64,000 nt of DNA from Coriolopsis trogii (Eukaryota; Basidiomycota; Agaricomycetes; Polyporales; Polyporaceae), in NCBI GenBank assembly GCA_020543525.1, contig JAHYIO010000028.1, forward strand, positions 434,001 through 498,000, given 5' to 3'. This document shows, one piece after another, positions 34,102 through 44,781 of the stretch. The notes beneath the pieces were generated by a model. That model was not told the origin of the DNA and did no database searches. It was given only the letters and a program-made list of their open reading frames with translations. Both the position numbers and the translations under genes were made by a program. Numbering within the stretch: position 1 is the first letter of the stretch; every line of letters begins with the position of its first letter.

Positions 34102-35301
34102 ATGGCCACGACGTGCGGATACACATTCCTCTATGGGTGCATATCCATGCTGATGATGTTGCAGAATACCCAAAACCTCATGGGCGGATGACGTTGATGA
34201 GCTCGGTACGGGTTGAGACCTGCTCCCCTACATACCACAATTCTAATCTTTACCTCGTCAGAACAACCTAAGGGCGAGGATTTTGTCGACGAGAATGGGA
34301 TTCGTACCACTGTGGAGTATACAATCAACGACGAAGGCAAGAAAGTGAAGGTACGCCTCTGTTTTGAGCGAGGTACCAAACGCTGCCTCACGGATTTGCA
34401 TCTAGATCACACGAAAGATCAAGCGGGTCCTGCAAAAGGCGGTAGTTGACCATACGGTAGCAGAGCGGAAGACATGGACGAAATTCGGTGCGGAGAAGGG
34501 GAACAAGCCGGGCCCGGACCGCGCTACTACCACTGTCGGAGAGAATGTTTTCCTCAAGTTGAGTCCTGGAAACAAGGTGCGTAGTCAATCGGGCTATCAC
34601 AAACCATCCCCAGTATTTCATATGTCATTGGCAGGCTGGGGCGCAAGAGCCGTCCGCCGAGCAGTCTGTAAAGGCCACTTTGGCTAAGGCCGGTGCCGGC
34701 AAGGTTGTCTGTCGTCTGTGCAAAGGCGATCACTTCACCGCAAAATGTCCCTACAAGGATTCACTCAACGGTCTGGACGGTGCAGGTCAGTAGCCCTCGT
34801 ATGCCCTTAATCTCCCGTCATCTACATTTTCGTCTTCCAGACACCCCGCCGTTCGGAGGCGACGACACTGGGACCCCTGGTGAACCCGCCGCCACTGCAC
34901 CTGCCGCAAGTACTGGTGGGAAATATGTTCCACCATCAATGCGTGGTGGTCGTGGTCCTGGAGAGTCGATGGCGCGGCCAGGTGGTTCACGCGATGACCT
35001 TCCGACACTTCGCGTCACCAATATCTCCGAAGACACGCAAGAGAACGACCTTCGCGATCTGTTCGGTGCCTTCGGGCGTGTTGCTCGTGTGTACGTCGGA
35101 CGCGATCGCGAGACGGGTGCAGGCAAAGGCTTTGCGTTCGTCAGCTTCGAAGATAAGGCTATTGCTCAGAAGGCGATGGAGAAAATGCACGGTCGTGGAT
35201 ACGACAATCTCATCCTTAATATTCAGTGGTCACGTAAGTCCCCGAACACTTTCCAAGGTCTTATATTCACGCTTCGACCAGAACCACGGGAGCAGAGATG
35301 A
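34102..35301 (+). CDS. TIF35: Eukaryotic translation initiation factor 3 subunit G
   Basis: Multi-exon gene starting MATTIPKTSWADDVDEL at 34102. The first exon is only 11 nt (ATG plus 8) and splices at AC|GTGCGG...GTTGCAG. The conserved eIF3g N-terminus DENGIRTTVEYTINDEGKK follows, then RKIKRVLQKAVVDHTVAERK, a zinc knuckle CRLCKGDHFTAKCPYK, and a C-terminal RRM (LRVTNISEDTQENDL; GKGFAFVSFEDKAIA). The last exon adds only QPREQR. The protein is part of eIF3 and helps scanning and re-initiation. The order zinc knuckle then RRM is diagnostic. Confidence 0.95.
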
Positions 35302-36378
35302 GACCTTGGCTGTCGTGCTGGGATGCGTCAATGCTGTATCACTACATCAACCTGATGTTGTCTGTACTCTGTTCTTCCACGTTTTTTCGTTTTTGAGGGT
35401 ACCCGGACCGTTCGTGAAGTAGCGCCATGCAAGTTCAGATCCGCAGCCTTGAGCCTGCAAGTTGGCACGGCACATACAATCAATATGCCTCACGGAATAT
35501 GTGAGTGCAGATACTGACACCTTCGCACGAAACACGCCTGGTCACCCCTTCCTACAATCTTGTGTCCGTCTTTTCACTGCGCCATAGATGTCAGCCACAA
35601 GTCTATTCACATATGCCGGCATTATGTTGCATTCTCGGTCAAAACACCGGAGAATTTTGACACCGCACAAATCGGGCGGGATCGGGCGGACAGTATTTAC
35701 TGTACAGCTCCACCCTGAAGTCGCTTCCGGAAGATTGTGAGTAAACATGCGCTTCGCAACAATCCAGATTGCCTCATCGTTCCACAGTCCGCGACCCACC
35801 GCACTGTATTCTGTGAAGGAACACCCATGATCAGTCGGCACCCCTCATTCGACATTGACGAAGCTCTTCCCTGTGAGTCTACTGGTAGGTTAATCGACAT
35901 ACTCGAAATCCAGCAGTCGCAATGGCGCTCTCTTTGGCAGATGCAGGGAAGCCTTTAGCTCACGCGCCCCTGCATGTGGTCCCCGACTTCACGCGCAGTC
36001 TCGTGTGCGACTTTTCCCCCTCGGCGCAATTGGTCACTTCGGAATCGGTGCCTACCCGGAGTGCGGAAAGTTAGAGATTGTGCTGGCGTGCCCGTGATTG
36101 GCTCTAGCCGTCTGTCGGAGAGTTCGAAGCGTCCGCACAAACGGCACCGCGCCTCCACCATGATACACTAACCGGAGGAGCAATCCTTCCGTTACTGTCG
36201 CGGTGTTTGGTCAGGCAGTACGCTTGTCCAACATTGGACCAAAGAAGCTACATACAGGAGTAGATGTATGGATGCCGATTTCGCCAGAACCCGTCTGGGA
36301 CTATAAGCTGAACGTGCTCGCTCCAGAGTTCGCCCCGACGCCCCTCCGCGCCGAAGCGTACTGCCCAAGACCGGTCAC
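35302..36378. other. Intergenic, no supported gene
   Basis: Short frames only. No family was recognised in about 1.1 kb before the seven-helix gene. Confidence 0.4.
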
Positions 36379-37586
36379 ATGGCCGGGTCCCTCTTCCAGA
36401 ATGCCTACTACTTTGTGAACATGATCGACGCCATTCTCTATGGTACGTGGTGTACTCTGTCGACGCCTCGCCTCAAGTTCACTGACTCACTACGCCAGGG
36501 GTTGTCCTGATGCTGTACTTTATGATCGTACGCCGGATCCTCGAAATCAGAGAGCGAACGTCGATGGACAAGTTCATAGTGGCATTCTGCACTGTCCTTC
36601 TTATCCTTAACACAATCTATTGGACAACACAAGCCTACTTTGGCCAGACGATGTGGATCACTCATGCAGACTATCCCGGCGGAAGCGACGCATACTGGAA
36701 GGATCACTCGTCGGTGTGGTACCAGACGTGGGGAATCACTGCGTGCGTCGTGAGTAACCTTATGAGCGACGCTCTCCTGGTATGTGCCGGTTTCCGCACG
36801 TAGTCGATTACAAGCGCATTAATGAATCTCGAAGACCTTCCGATGTTTCGTAGTTTGGAACAGTAAGCGCGTCGTCATCCTCCCTGCCGTAGTCTGGTTC
36901 GCGTCTCTCCGTACGTCATCGTTTTATCCAAGTTGCAGTGGGAAGAGACTCAACGGGAGTGGCCAGTATTCTCCGCCGGGGTCCTGTACGGTTCGGGGAA
37001 GCCGAACGGGGACTACTTCGCAGGCATCGCGACCATATTCGTCACTGCGTACACGGCATCAACGTTCGCGTTCAACATCATTGTTACCTGGCTGATCTGT
37101 CTTCGGATCATGTGTGTTGGGCGGCGTGCCCAAGGGGCTGGGCTGCCCAGTGCGGACAACAGCATCTATACGGGCGCGGTCGCTATTGTGGTCGAGTCTG
37201 CGCTTCCCTTCACCGTCTTCAGCGGTATATACCTCGTTACATATGCAATAGGCTCCGACGTTGCCAACGCCTTCTCCTTCTATGCCATGTTCACTGTGAG
37301 TGAGCGAATCCCTTTCCGAGCAGATAACAGGATCTGATGTGCCTCTCAGTGTATATCGCCCTTCATGATCACCTTGCGTGTGCTCTCGCGTCGAGCTTGG
37401 ACAAGAGAGTCTGCGACACTCTTCACGACTACAATCAGCTACACCGGTCGGATTGATTGCACCACCAGCGACGCTCCGATGCTTCCGAGTAGTACGACGT
37501 CGCCATCCTCACCTATTGAACGGAAACCTCCAAGCTTTGTTACACACACCATGTCGGCCACCCAGGTCGAAAACCTTCCGGTGTGA
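36379..37586 (+). CDS. Seven-helix membrane protein, paralogue 1
   Basis: Five exons starting MAGSLFQNAYYFVNMIDAILYG at 36379. Hydrophobic segments follow in order: VVLMLYFMIV, FIVAFCTVLLILNTIYW, a segment around CVVSNLMSDALL, VVILPAVVWFASL, FVTAYTASTFAFNIIVTWLI, AIVVESALPFTVFSGIYLV and an end segment before SPFMITLRVLSRRAWTRES. About seven helices with a short Ser/Pro-rich cytoplasmic tail are expected. The layout is typical of a large, uncharacterised basidiomycete family with receptor-like topology; function and ligand are unknown. It is highly similar to the gene at 41502-42705, and the two flank the heptad-repeat gene. Confidence 0.8.
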
Positions 37587-37965
37587 TTTACCAGAGCCAC
37601 AATTCATGATCACGTGTATTACTAGCGAGTTGGACAGTCGTGACCTAGCATGTATTCAAACTACCTTGTCCCAAGATAATGCGTACATTACGTCACGGTG
37701 AGCAAGCCAGACTTCACAATCCCGAACAAGCAGGTAGCCAAGTGTCTTACAACAATTGGCCCCCCGACTCTGCGTTGTCCTAGGAATCGTCGTGAAATAT
37801 CAACTCGTCGCAGGCATCTACCCAGATTCGTCACCTCGCTCCTGACCCTCGTCCTTCCTTTTCTCTAGCTCCACATACCTCCGTCTAGGACCAGGACAGC
37901 ATACGATATGTATACGCTATCTTGGCTCTGCTTCGTCTCGTCCTTCGTCACTTCGGGTCACCCTT
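37587..37965. other. Short intergenic gap
   Basis: 3' ends of two convergent genes; nothing further is seen. Confidence 0.4.
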
Positions 37966-39438
37966 TCACATCTCAGTGTACTGAATCGGTGGGACAGCGT
38001 CTTCGATGCTCTCCCCTCGAGCTGCTGAGTCGGCTTCAAGTGCAGTTACCGATGACCGCCCAACAGGGTCGGACTCTGACTGCGGATACTGATCGTTGGG
38101 CATAAGATTCGTTGAGTACTCCACGCAAAATACTGGTGGACTGTACTGACCCTCTCCGTAGAACACTCGCCTGTGCTGACGCCGGGAGCAGACGAAGCTT
38201 CATTGAATGCGCGCGATCCCAAGCCATTCGAAGGCAGGTCCACGCTAGGTGGGTTTGACTCCGTATTGCTCTCCTCCGTGGAAGTTTCTAGGTTCGTAGT
38301 CATCGAACATCCTGCAGAGGCACTCTCTACTTGGGGGTTCTCTGCTTGGGGAGTCAGAGGCTAGGTAATGTGGCACATATCATTGTTTGGAAGGTACGGC
38401 GAAGATAATATATGAACCGACCTTCTGCGCATTGTGGTCTTCCAGGTTAATTCTGCCGGTCGGCATGCCCTCCCTATCGACGTTCGAGCTGTCCGGGTGC
38501 GAATTTTCAGCGAGCAACGCAGCGTCTTCACCATTCCCCTCTAATGGTGGAGGGCAGGATATGAGCCGAGCATAGCCGAATGGCATGGAACGAGAATCGC
38601 AGGATGGAGCACTGGGGTCATAACGAGGAGATCCGGGAACCCAATATGGGGGAGTGGGTCTGTAGGCTGGAGACACGGGACTATAGGATGGAGAAACGGG
38701 TGTGTAACGAGGAGAAACGGGTGTGTAACGAGGAGAAACGGGATTGAAAGGTGGAGAACTGGGGATGTAACAGGGAGATCCGGGAACCCCATATGGAGAC
38801 ATGGGACTGTAGGATGGAGAAACGGGAGTGTAACGAGGAGAAACGGGAGTGTAACGAGGAGAAACGGGTGTGTAACGAGGAGAAACGGGTGTGTAACGAG
38901 GAGAAACGGGATTGAAAGGTGGAGAACTGGGGATGTAACAGGGAGATCCGGGAACCCCATATGGAGGAGTGGGTCTGTAGGCTGGAGATATGGGACTGTA
39001 GGATGGAGAAACGGGAGTGTAACGAGGAGAAACGGGATTGAAAGATGGAGAACTGGGGATGTCACGGGGAGATCCGGGAACCCCATATGGAGGAGCGGGT
39101 TCGTAAAGAGATGTGGGACGGAATGAGGAAGAATGAGGGTCGTAAGAGGGAGAACTCAACGATCGACCAGTAGAGGGAGGCTCATAGGGCTGAGAAGCGG
39201 GGATGTATGAAGAATGAGTGGACACCAGATGCCTTTCCAATGGGCTGGCGACCGTGTTAGGTGAACAAGGTTGCAATGGCTCGAGGGTCGCTCCTCCTCT
39301 TCCTTCGGGCATCCCGCTATGATCATGAGTGGCTTGTGGCGGTGCCATCGCGGGACGAGGTGGCAACACGAAAGGATGGCCGCGCTGGTCATCCTCGTCC
39401 GATCCTTGAGCGGAGTGGCAAGAGTATAGCTGTGTCAT
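37966..39438 (-). CDS. RNA polymerase II CTD-like heptad-repeat protein
   Basis: Three exons (39438-38422, 38360-38151, 38079-37966) give 446 residues, with clean splice sites and an unbroken frame. Residues of about 95-285 are tandem heptads of the form Y-T/S-P-V/I/M-S-P-R/S/A (YTPVSPR, YTPVSPS, YSPISPA, YSPVSPA, FNPVSPR), with variants such as YGVPGSPC, YIPSSPP and YRPTPP. This matches the Pol II largest-subunit CTD heptad YSPTSPS at Tyr1, Pro3, Ser5 and Pro6. No polymerase domain is present. The N-terminal part is Pro/Gly/His-rich, and the C-terminal part is Ser/Glu-rich and acidic (ALEADSAARGESIEDAVPP). There is no signal peptide or membrane helix. I know no named family. A role as CTD mimic or condensate-forming protein is inference. 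Confidence 0.8.
38640..39115 (+). repeat. 21-bp tandem repeats with a larger 66-bp block
   Basis: On the plus strand, 21-bp units such as AACGAGGAGAAACGGGTGTGT recur head to tail and encode the heptads. A 66-bp block starting GAGAAACGGGATTGAAAG occurs at about 38732, 38901 and 39027. The first two copies are identical in my reading and the third differs at a few bases. The period is a multiple of 3, so unit number can change without breaking the frame. Confidence 0.85.
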
Positions 39439-39500
39439 AGTGCAGAGACAGAAGCAAAGGAGACGGGGGATGCGAGACTGATAGGCGGAGTACTTGAGGG

Positions 39501-39508
39501 TTTAAATA
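39501..39508 (-). promoter_or_regulatory. TATA box of the heptad-repeat gene
   Basis: Minus-strand TATTTAAA 63 bp upstream of the ATG at 39438. This suggests a real, regulated promoter. Confidence 0.5.
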
Positions 39509-39696
39509 GGTAGAGGGCCACCGGTCAAAGCTCGCTGACGGTCCTGTCACATTCAGCAGTCAGTTATGGCAAGAGGTCAAAGGTCGTTTGCCGCTGACTC
39601 GCCGCAGTTGATTGGAACATATTGTTAGCGGCAGACACCAGCAGTGTGGGACTTGCGACCGTCCTTTCGTATTCGATTCTTGTTGGGAGATATACC

Positions 39697-39876
39697 CTAC
39701 ACGACGGGCAATGACCAAACCCGCCCTCATGAACAGGCCGGGGAGATTGCTGGAATTGGTCTCCTGTCCCCACAGAAGAATATTTTGGTAGCACCGCCTG
39801 AGGCCTGATTACTAGGAGTTGAAACCCCGAAAGGGCCTGTTCAGGAGGGCGGCTTTGGCCATTGCCCGTCGTGTAG
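39697..39876. repeat. Imperfect inverted repeat, 41-bp arms
   Basis: The left arm is 39697-39737 (begins CTACACGACGGGCAATG). The right arm is 39836-39876 (ends CATTGCCCGTCGTGTAG). They pair with three mismatches over 41 bp around a 98-bp loop. No transposase or coding frame is associated. It could be a hairpin RNA source, a small MITE-like element or a chance foldback duplication. Similarity stops sharply at both ends of the arms. Confidence 0.75.
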
Positions 39877-41501
39877 CTATTGTTTCCTGAACTCGGGTAT
39901 TACTGGTGTTGCATTTGCAGCCCCTGGTGGGTACCTGCGGAAGCTCGTGAACATCTCCTTATTGTGTCCGAAGTAGGTCGAAGGCGAATTGTGCTTCAGT
40001 AGTGCACGTACCGTATCACCGCGACCTATGCTAGGCTCAGAGCCCACTCTCGCTTTGCGGGTGGAAGAAAGTAGTGTGACGGTTGTGAACAACGAGCTGG
40101 GACTTTGCGTCATGCTGCTGCTAAGTAGGGATGTGGCACTGGCGAGTCAGACGCTGTATTACGAGCTCACCAAGTTCAAGGAGCATAATAAGTACACAGT
40201 ACGGCGTACGCCCAATTTGTGCGCACATAGCACGAACTGCGGGAATTAGATGAGTTCTCGACACCCGATGTCTCTAGCTGAGTACTTGATGTTAGAATAC
40301 ATGGGCACTTCAGCACTTCGCAATGAGCATGCCACCCAGCCTGAGTACAGTGTAGTAGGACTCCATGACTCGGATGATGGCCGCAAGTATGACCAGTTGT
40401 TGGGGTTGAGAAGTGGCGTATACACGTACCAGAATTGACGGGGAAGCCAGTAAGACGTGTGGTTCTCCAGACTCGTACTTCAACCCCAAAAATGGTGTCA
40501 ATGTACTGGGAAAGCTGTGCTTTGCGTAGGGAAAGGTTTGACATTGCACAGGATGAGCGGACTCGTCGGAGCTGAGTAACAGTTGAGGCCTTGAGGTTGA
40601 GTCGGTTGAACTACTTACGTAAACGAAATATCTCCCTGCATTTGGGCGCTCAACGGTCCTCCCTTCTCAAGACACGAACTTGCGCACTTTTCTTCGTTGA
40701 CTCACGTTCTCAACGTTGCGACAACATATAACTTCTTTTTTTGGTGCTAGCTGCTACTATTGCGAGCCGCGGAGTCTTTCACCAACGCTAGCATGCTAAC
40801 CGCAAGCAATGTAGGGTTTCTCGATGCATACGATCCGGCTTCAGAGGTGGGGTCCCCGCCAAGACGGTCGGCCATCGACCACTAAAACGGATGAGCTGCG
40901 TGTTGTAAGTGAGTGAAACTCAACCTCAGGTCGATGAGACGCGCTGCTGCCGGCACTCCACCACCTCGACGTGCAAGACATGGGCGTACACAGCTCGTGC
41001 ATATATCAATCAATTTTCTTGGTGGGAAGGACTGACCGGTACGTCGCGGATACGCTGTGCGTGGCACTCCCATGCTAACTCCCCGCTGCCTCTAGCTTGA
41101 CACTTGCATGGAAGCAGATGCGGCGGCCATGCGGCTTCTCGCGTATGTTTGTGGTCCCGAAGCGTTTGTCGATGAATGGTCATATTATTGGTCTCGGCAA
41201 CAGTGCGGTGCGTTCTTTTCTTCTCTCGAGTCCAGTCCGGATTCGTCGACTGCTCGAGAGTTTGTCTGCCGCGATTCTATCTATCCTGCCCATCGCTGTG
41301 TCAATATACTTCGCCTTGGCATATAGCGATCCAGATATCCGTCCGCACCGGTTCACATTTTGTATGAGTGACGGCATCGCTGGCCAACAGCAAGCGTTGC
41401 ATGCTGGTGCGATGGCATTCAGGTCCGGATAAAAGGCAAGGTTCTGTTATTCTGGAAGCCCACCCCACTTGCCTTCGACCACAACAGTCGTAGCATACCT
41501 C
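39877..41501. other. Intergenic, no supported gene
   Basis: Several frames of about 80-120 codons on both strands (for example minus 40176-40544) have no recognisable features or good splice context. Confidence 0.4.
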
Positions 41502-42705
41502 ATGGCAAACACGCTCTTCCAAAATGCCTACTACGTAGTGAACATCATCAACGCAATCCTATACGGTAAGTGCCACATCCTTCCGGGATGTCATGTTGTT
41601 GCTGAACGTTCAACCTCAGGAGTGGTACTAGTGCTCTATTTCATGACGGTGCAGCAGATACTCGAGCTGCGGAAGCGGACGCCCATGGACAAGTTCATGG
41701 TCATCTTCAGCACCGTTTTGGTCCTTTTGAACACCATCTACTGGTCGACGCAGGTCTACTTTGGCCAGATGATGTGGGTCATACATGAAGGCTACCCCGG
41801 GGGCAGCGAAGCCTACGTGGCGAAGTACATTTCCGTCTGGTACCAAACCTGGGGAACGACTGCAAGTGTGCTCAGCAACCTGATGAGCGATGCGCTCCTG
41901 GTACGTGACTCCATGGTAGGCATGCTCCGCAGGTGAGTGTTGACGGTGACATGTAGACGTACCGCTGCTTTGTGATATGGAATAGCAAGCGTGTCATCAT
42001 ACTTCCCATGATCATCTGGCTGGCGTCACTCGGTGTGTTGCCAGTCTCTATCCCAAATGTGCCCTAACTCATTCTTCCGGTTCTTCCAGCCTTTGGTGTC
42101 ATGCTATTGTATGGCTCAGGGCGGCCGAATGGAGACTACTTTGCTGGTATCGCAGCCATCTTTGTCACGGCATACACGGCATCGACGTTCGCTTTCAACG
42201 TGCTCGTTACTTCGCTTATCTGCGGCCGCATCATCTATACCGGACGATGCATGCGCAACTACTACAGTTCGGACATGAAGATCTACACAGGAGCGGTCGC
42301 CATCGTTGTCGAGTCGGCACTTCCCTTCACGATCTTCAGCATCGCCTACCTCATCACGTATGCGATTGGGTCTGACATCGCATATGCGTTCTCGTTCTAC
42401 GCCATGTTCACGGTGAGTGTCTCTAACACACGTTCGACATACCATGTCTGATGCTCTTTCTGCAGTGCATTTCTCCTCTCATGATTACTTTGCGCGTCCT
42501 CTCCCGACGCGCGTGGACGAGGGAGTCTGGGACGCTCTTCACGACCACCATTAGTTATCGAGGCCAGACAGACCATGTCACAACAGATGCTGCTGGACTT
42601 GATGTGGAACTCGGAGAGAAGAGGGTCGACGAGACAGATGCGAAGCCGGTCGAAGTGGCATCCATCGCAGACAGAGCACCTGGAGGTACTAATCTTCCGG
42701 TCTGA
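41502..42705 (+). CDS. Seven-helix membrane protein, paralogue 2
   Basis: Same exon plan as the gene at 36379-37586. It starts MANTLFQNAYYVVNIINAILYG at 41502. Corresponding parts are VVLVLYFMTVQQILELRKRTPMD, IFSTVLVLLNTIYWSTQVYFGQ, YQTWGTTASVLSNLMSDALL, TYRCFVIWNSKRVIILPM, LLYGSGRPNGDYFAGI, VESALPFTIFSIAYLITYAIG and SPLMITLRVLSRRAWTRES. The tail is short, polar and acidic. Both copies keep all frames open. Direct orientation and matching introns point to a local duplication. Function is unknown. Confidence 0.82.
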
Positions 42706-43904
42706 AACAGTTGTATCGACACAGCGAGTGATGTCGTTGCATACGCATGTATTTCTAGCCTGATGTATTATTATTGATGTTGCTGAAGTGGCGTCGGCCT
42801 CTTGAACCACAAGCATGTGCGAGGCGGAAAACACATGTAGGAGACTTACCGGGTTCATTCAGAAGGAGCTCTACCGAGGAGCCTGGAGGACGAATATCAT
42901 GAGGCATTGAGTTGATCATTCAGGTATTCTAAACCCATTGTTGCACGCCATACATCTCTAGTCCGATGGTGCATAACCTCGTATCTGCCTATCGTGCTCG
43001 GCCGACGGACACGGACGTCTCGGTAGGTCATCCATGACGGTGGAGGCATGTTCTGGGTCAGGTCCAGAGACGACACGAGAGGCAGTAGAACAGATTGGAA
43101 GAGGCACAAATCTCGAGACGTTTCCGGACACAAAGGTGGTTATAGTTCGAGATAGATGACCTCGGCCGATGGTAGACTCGTCCGGGTCCAGTAGAGAGAC
43201 GCGAAAACTGTCCAGACGAGCGGAAGAGAGGAAAGGGCAAGAGGAGCAAGTCGGAGGAGGAGGAGGCTCGCCCCTGCCTCGACCGCCGGAACATCCCGCA
43301 GGCGCCTCTCTGAACGCCCAATGGGATCGGGAAGAACATCTCATGGCCAATAGACGTCGCCCACCTCTCTGCCACCTCCTCAACTCTCCCCTAGCACTGG
43401 CAGCCCCCGGCAGTATATCATCCTCCTGCAGCGGCTGCGTCACCACGTGTATATTCTCTCTCCCCTCCCCACCTTATTCACCTCTCGTCCACACCGGTCA
43501 TTCCAGGCTTGTAACGTGCTACGCACTTCGTCATAAATCCCCGGCTAGTCCACCGTAGATTGCCGAAAGCGGGGTAGACGGTCACACGAACATACCACTC
43601 CCCCACTCGCCTCTGATTTCACTTCGCCTTCAACATAGTCCTGGGACGCATTCCGGTGCAGTTATCTCCACACTCTCTGCGTGTTCTCTGCCCATCTGAC
43701 CTATTTGCTCGACTGTTCTCTTCTCCCACCGTCCGACTTTCACCTGTCCAGCTTTCCGCGCTACCCTGATCAGCCGTACACACTTGAATTCTACGCGAAG
43801 CCTCCCACGTTCTCGTTTAATTGCCCCGCCATATATACCATCCCATCCCCCGCCGGTCCCTCTCCGCCCTTCACCCAGCACTTCCTCTCTTGCCCTTCAT
43901 CACT
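42706..43904. other. Intergenic, promoter of the ubiquitin-fold gene
   Basis: No gene is supported in about 1.2 kb. ATATATAC at about 43831 lies 75 bp before the ATG at 43905 and is a likely TATA box. Confidence 0.45.
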
Positions 43905-44781
43905 ATGAGCGACCCACGGCCTCCATCTCCATCTCCATCCCTTCCTCCAGCACAGCCAGGCGCCAGCCTTCACTCGTCCTCACAACCCCCGCACCCGGCC
44001 GCAATAGAGAATGCGCTCCACGCACGCATTGACACATTCTCCCCCGTTTGTCAGTCCGCCCGCACATCATATACCCGCGTCGACTTTACCGGCGGGACAG
44101 GTGCAAACACGCCCCGGGGTGATCTCGGGGTCGACGTCGACGACGGCGAGGAACTCGATGACGGACAACAGGCTCCGACAGAAGAACCCATACCCCAGAC
44201 GCCCCAGGTGTCGCTCACCTTCCTGACGGTGTCTGGTCGGCGGCGGACGATGTCCTTTGAGCCGGAGACGACGGTGGGGAGAGTGAAGGAGCTGGTGTGG
44301 AACGCATGGCCAAATGGTGAGGTCTCGCGACTCTTCCCTGTCCCACGCGTTTGGCGTGTCTTTGCGAGAAGCGGCACAGGGCGGCCAAAACGCTCGAGTG
44401 AGGCTGTTTCATAGTCGTATGCTGACGCCGCGTGGTGCAGATTGGCAGGACGAGAGGCCGCCAGCGCCCTCGTACCTCCGGATTCTGTATCTTGGTAAAA
44501 TCCTCCAAGACGATGACTCTCTCGACAGTGAGTTGTTCCCTTCGATGTCGTAGCCGTCTTTGGTCTCAGATGCCGGGGTCTCTCTCTCAGAATTAGCATT
44601 CCCGCAACAACTACCGTCATCATCTTCCTCCACGATCGTCCATCTCTCTATTCGTGCATATGCACCCCCCACGGATGACGCACCCAAGAAGAAGAGGCGA
44701 AATGGGGCTCCGACAGGAGCCCCAGGAGAAGGAGCAGAAGAGGCAGGTGCAGGGTGCTGCTCGTCGTGTGTCATCTGTTGA
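43905..44781 (+). CDS. Membrane-anchored ubiquitin-fold protein (UBL3/MUB-like)
   Basis: Three exons. After a disordered, Pro/Ser-rich N-terminus (MSDPRPPSPSPSLPP) the ubiquitin-like fold reads VSLTFLTVSGRRRTMSFEPETTVGRVKELVWNAWPN, then YLRILYLGKILQDDDSL and STIVHLSIRAYAPP. A basic linker (PKKKRRNG) leads to the end CCSSCVIC. The final CVIC fits a CaaX box for prenylation and the preceding cysteines could be palmitoylated, as in UBL3/MUB proteins. These sit at the plasma membrane and recruit E2 enzymes or direct cargo to vesicles; that role is known for plant and animal members and inferred here. Confidence 0.85.

Noticed and set aside
38541..39086. 181-codon Leu/Phe/Pro-rich frame on the minus strand inside the heptad gene
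   Set aside because: It is a frame-shifted reading of the same repeats. The heptad frame has the ATG, TATA box and splice sites that connect to further exons.
38640..39115. Regular 21-bp repeats considered as a CRISPR array or satellite
   Set aside because: There are no unique spacers. The period is 21 bp and the repeats lie inside an open, spliced coding frame of a eukaryote.
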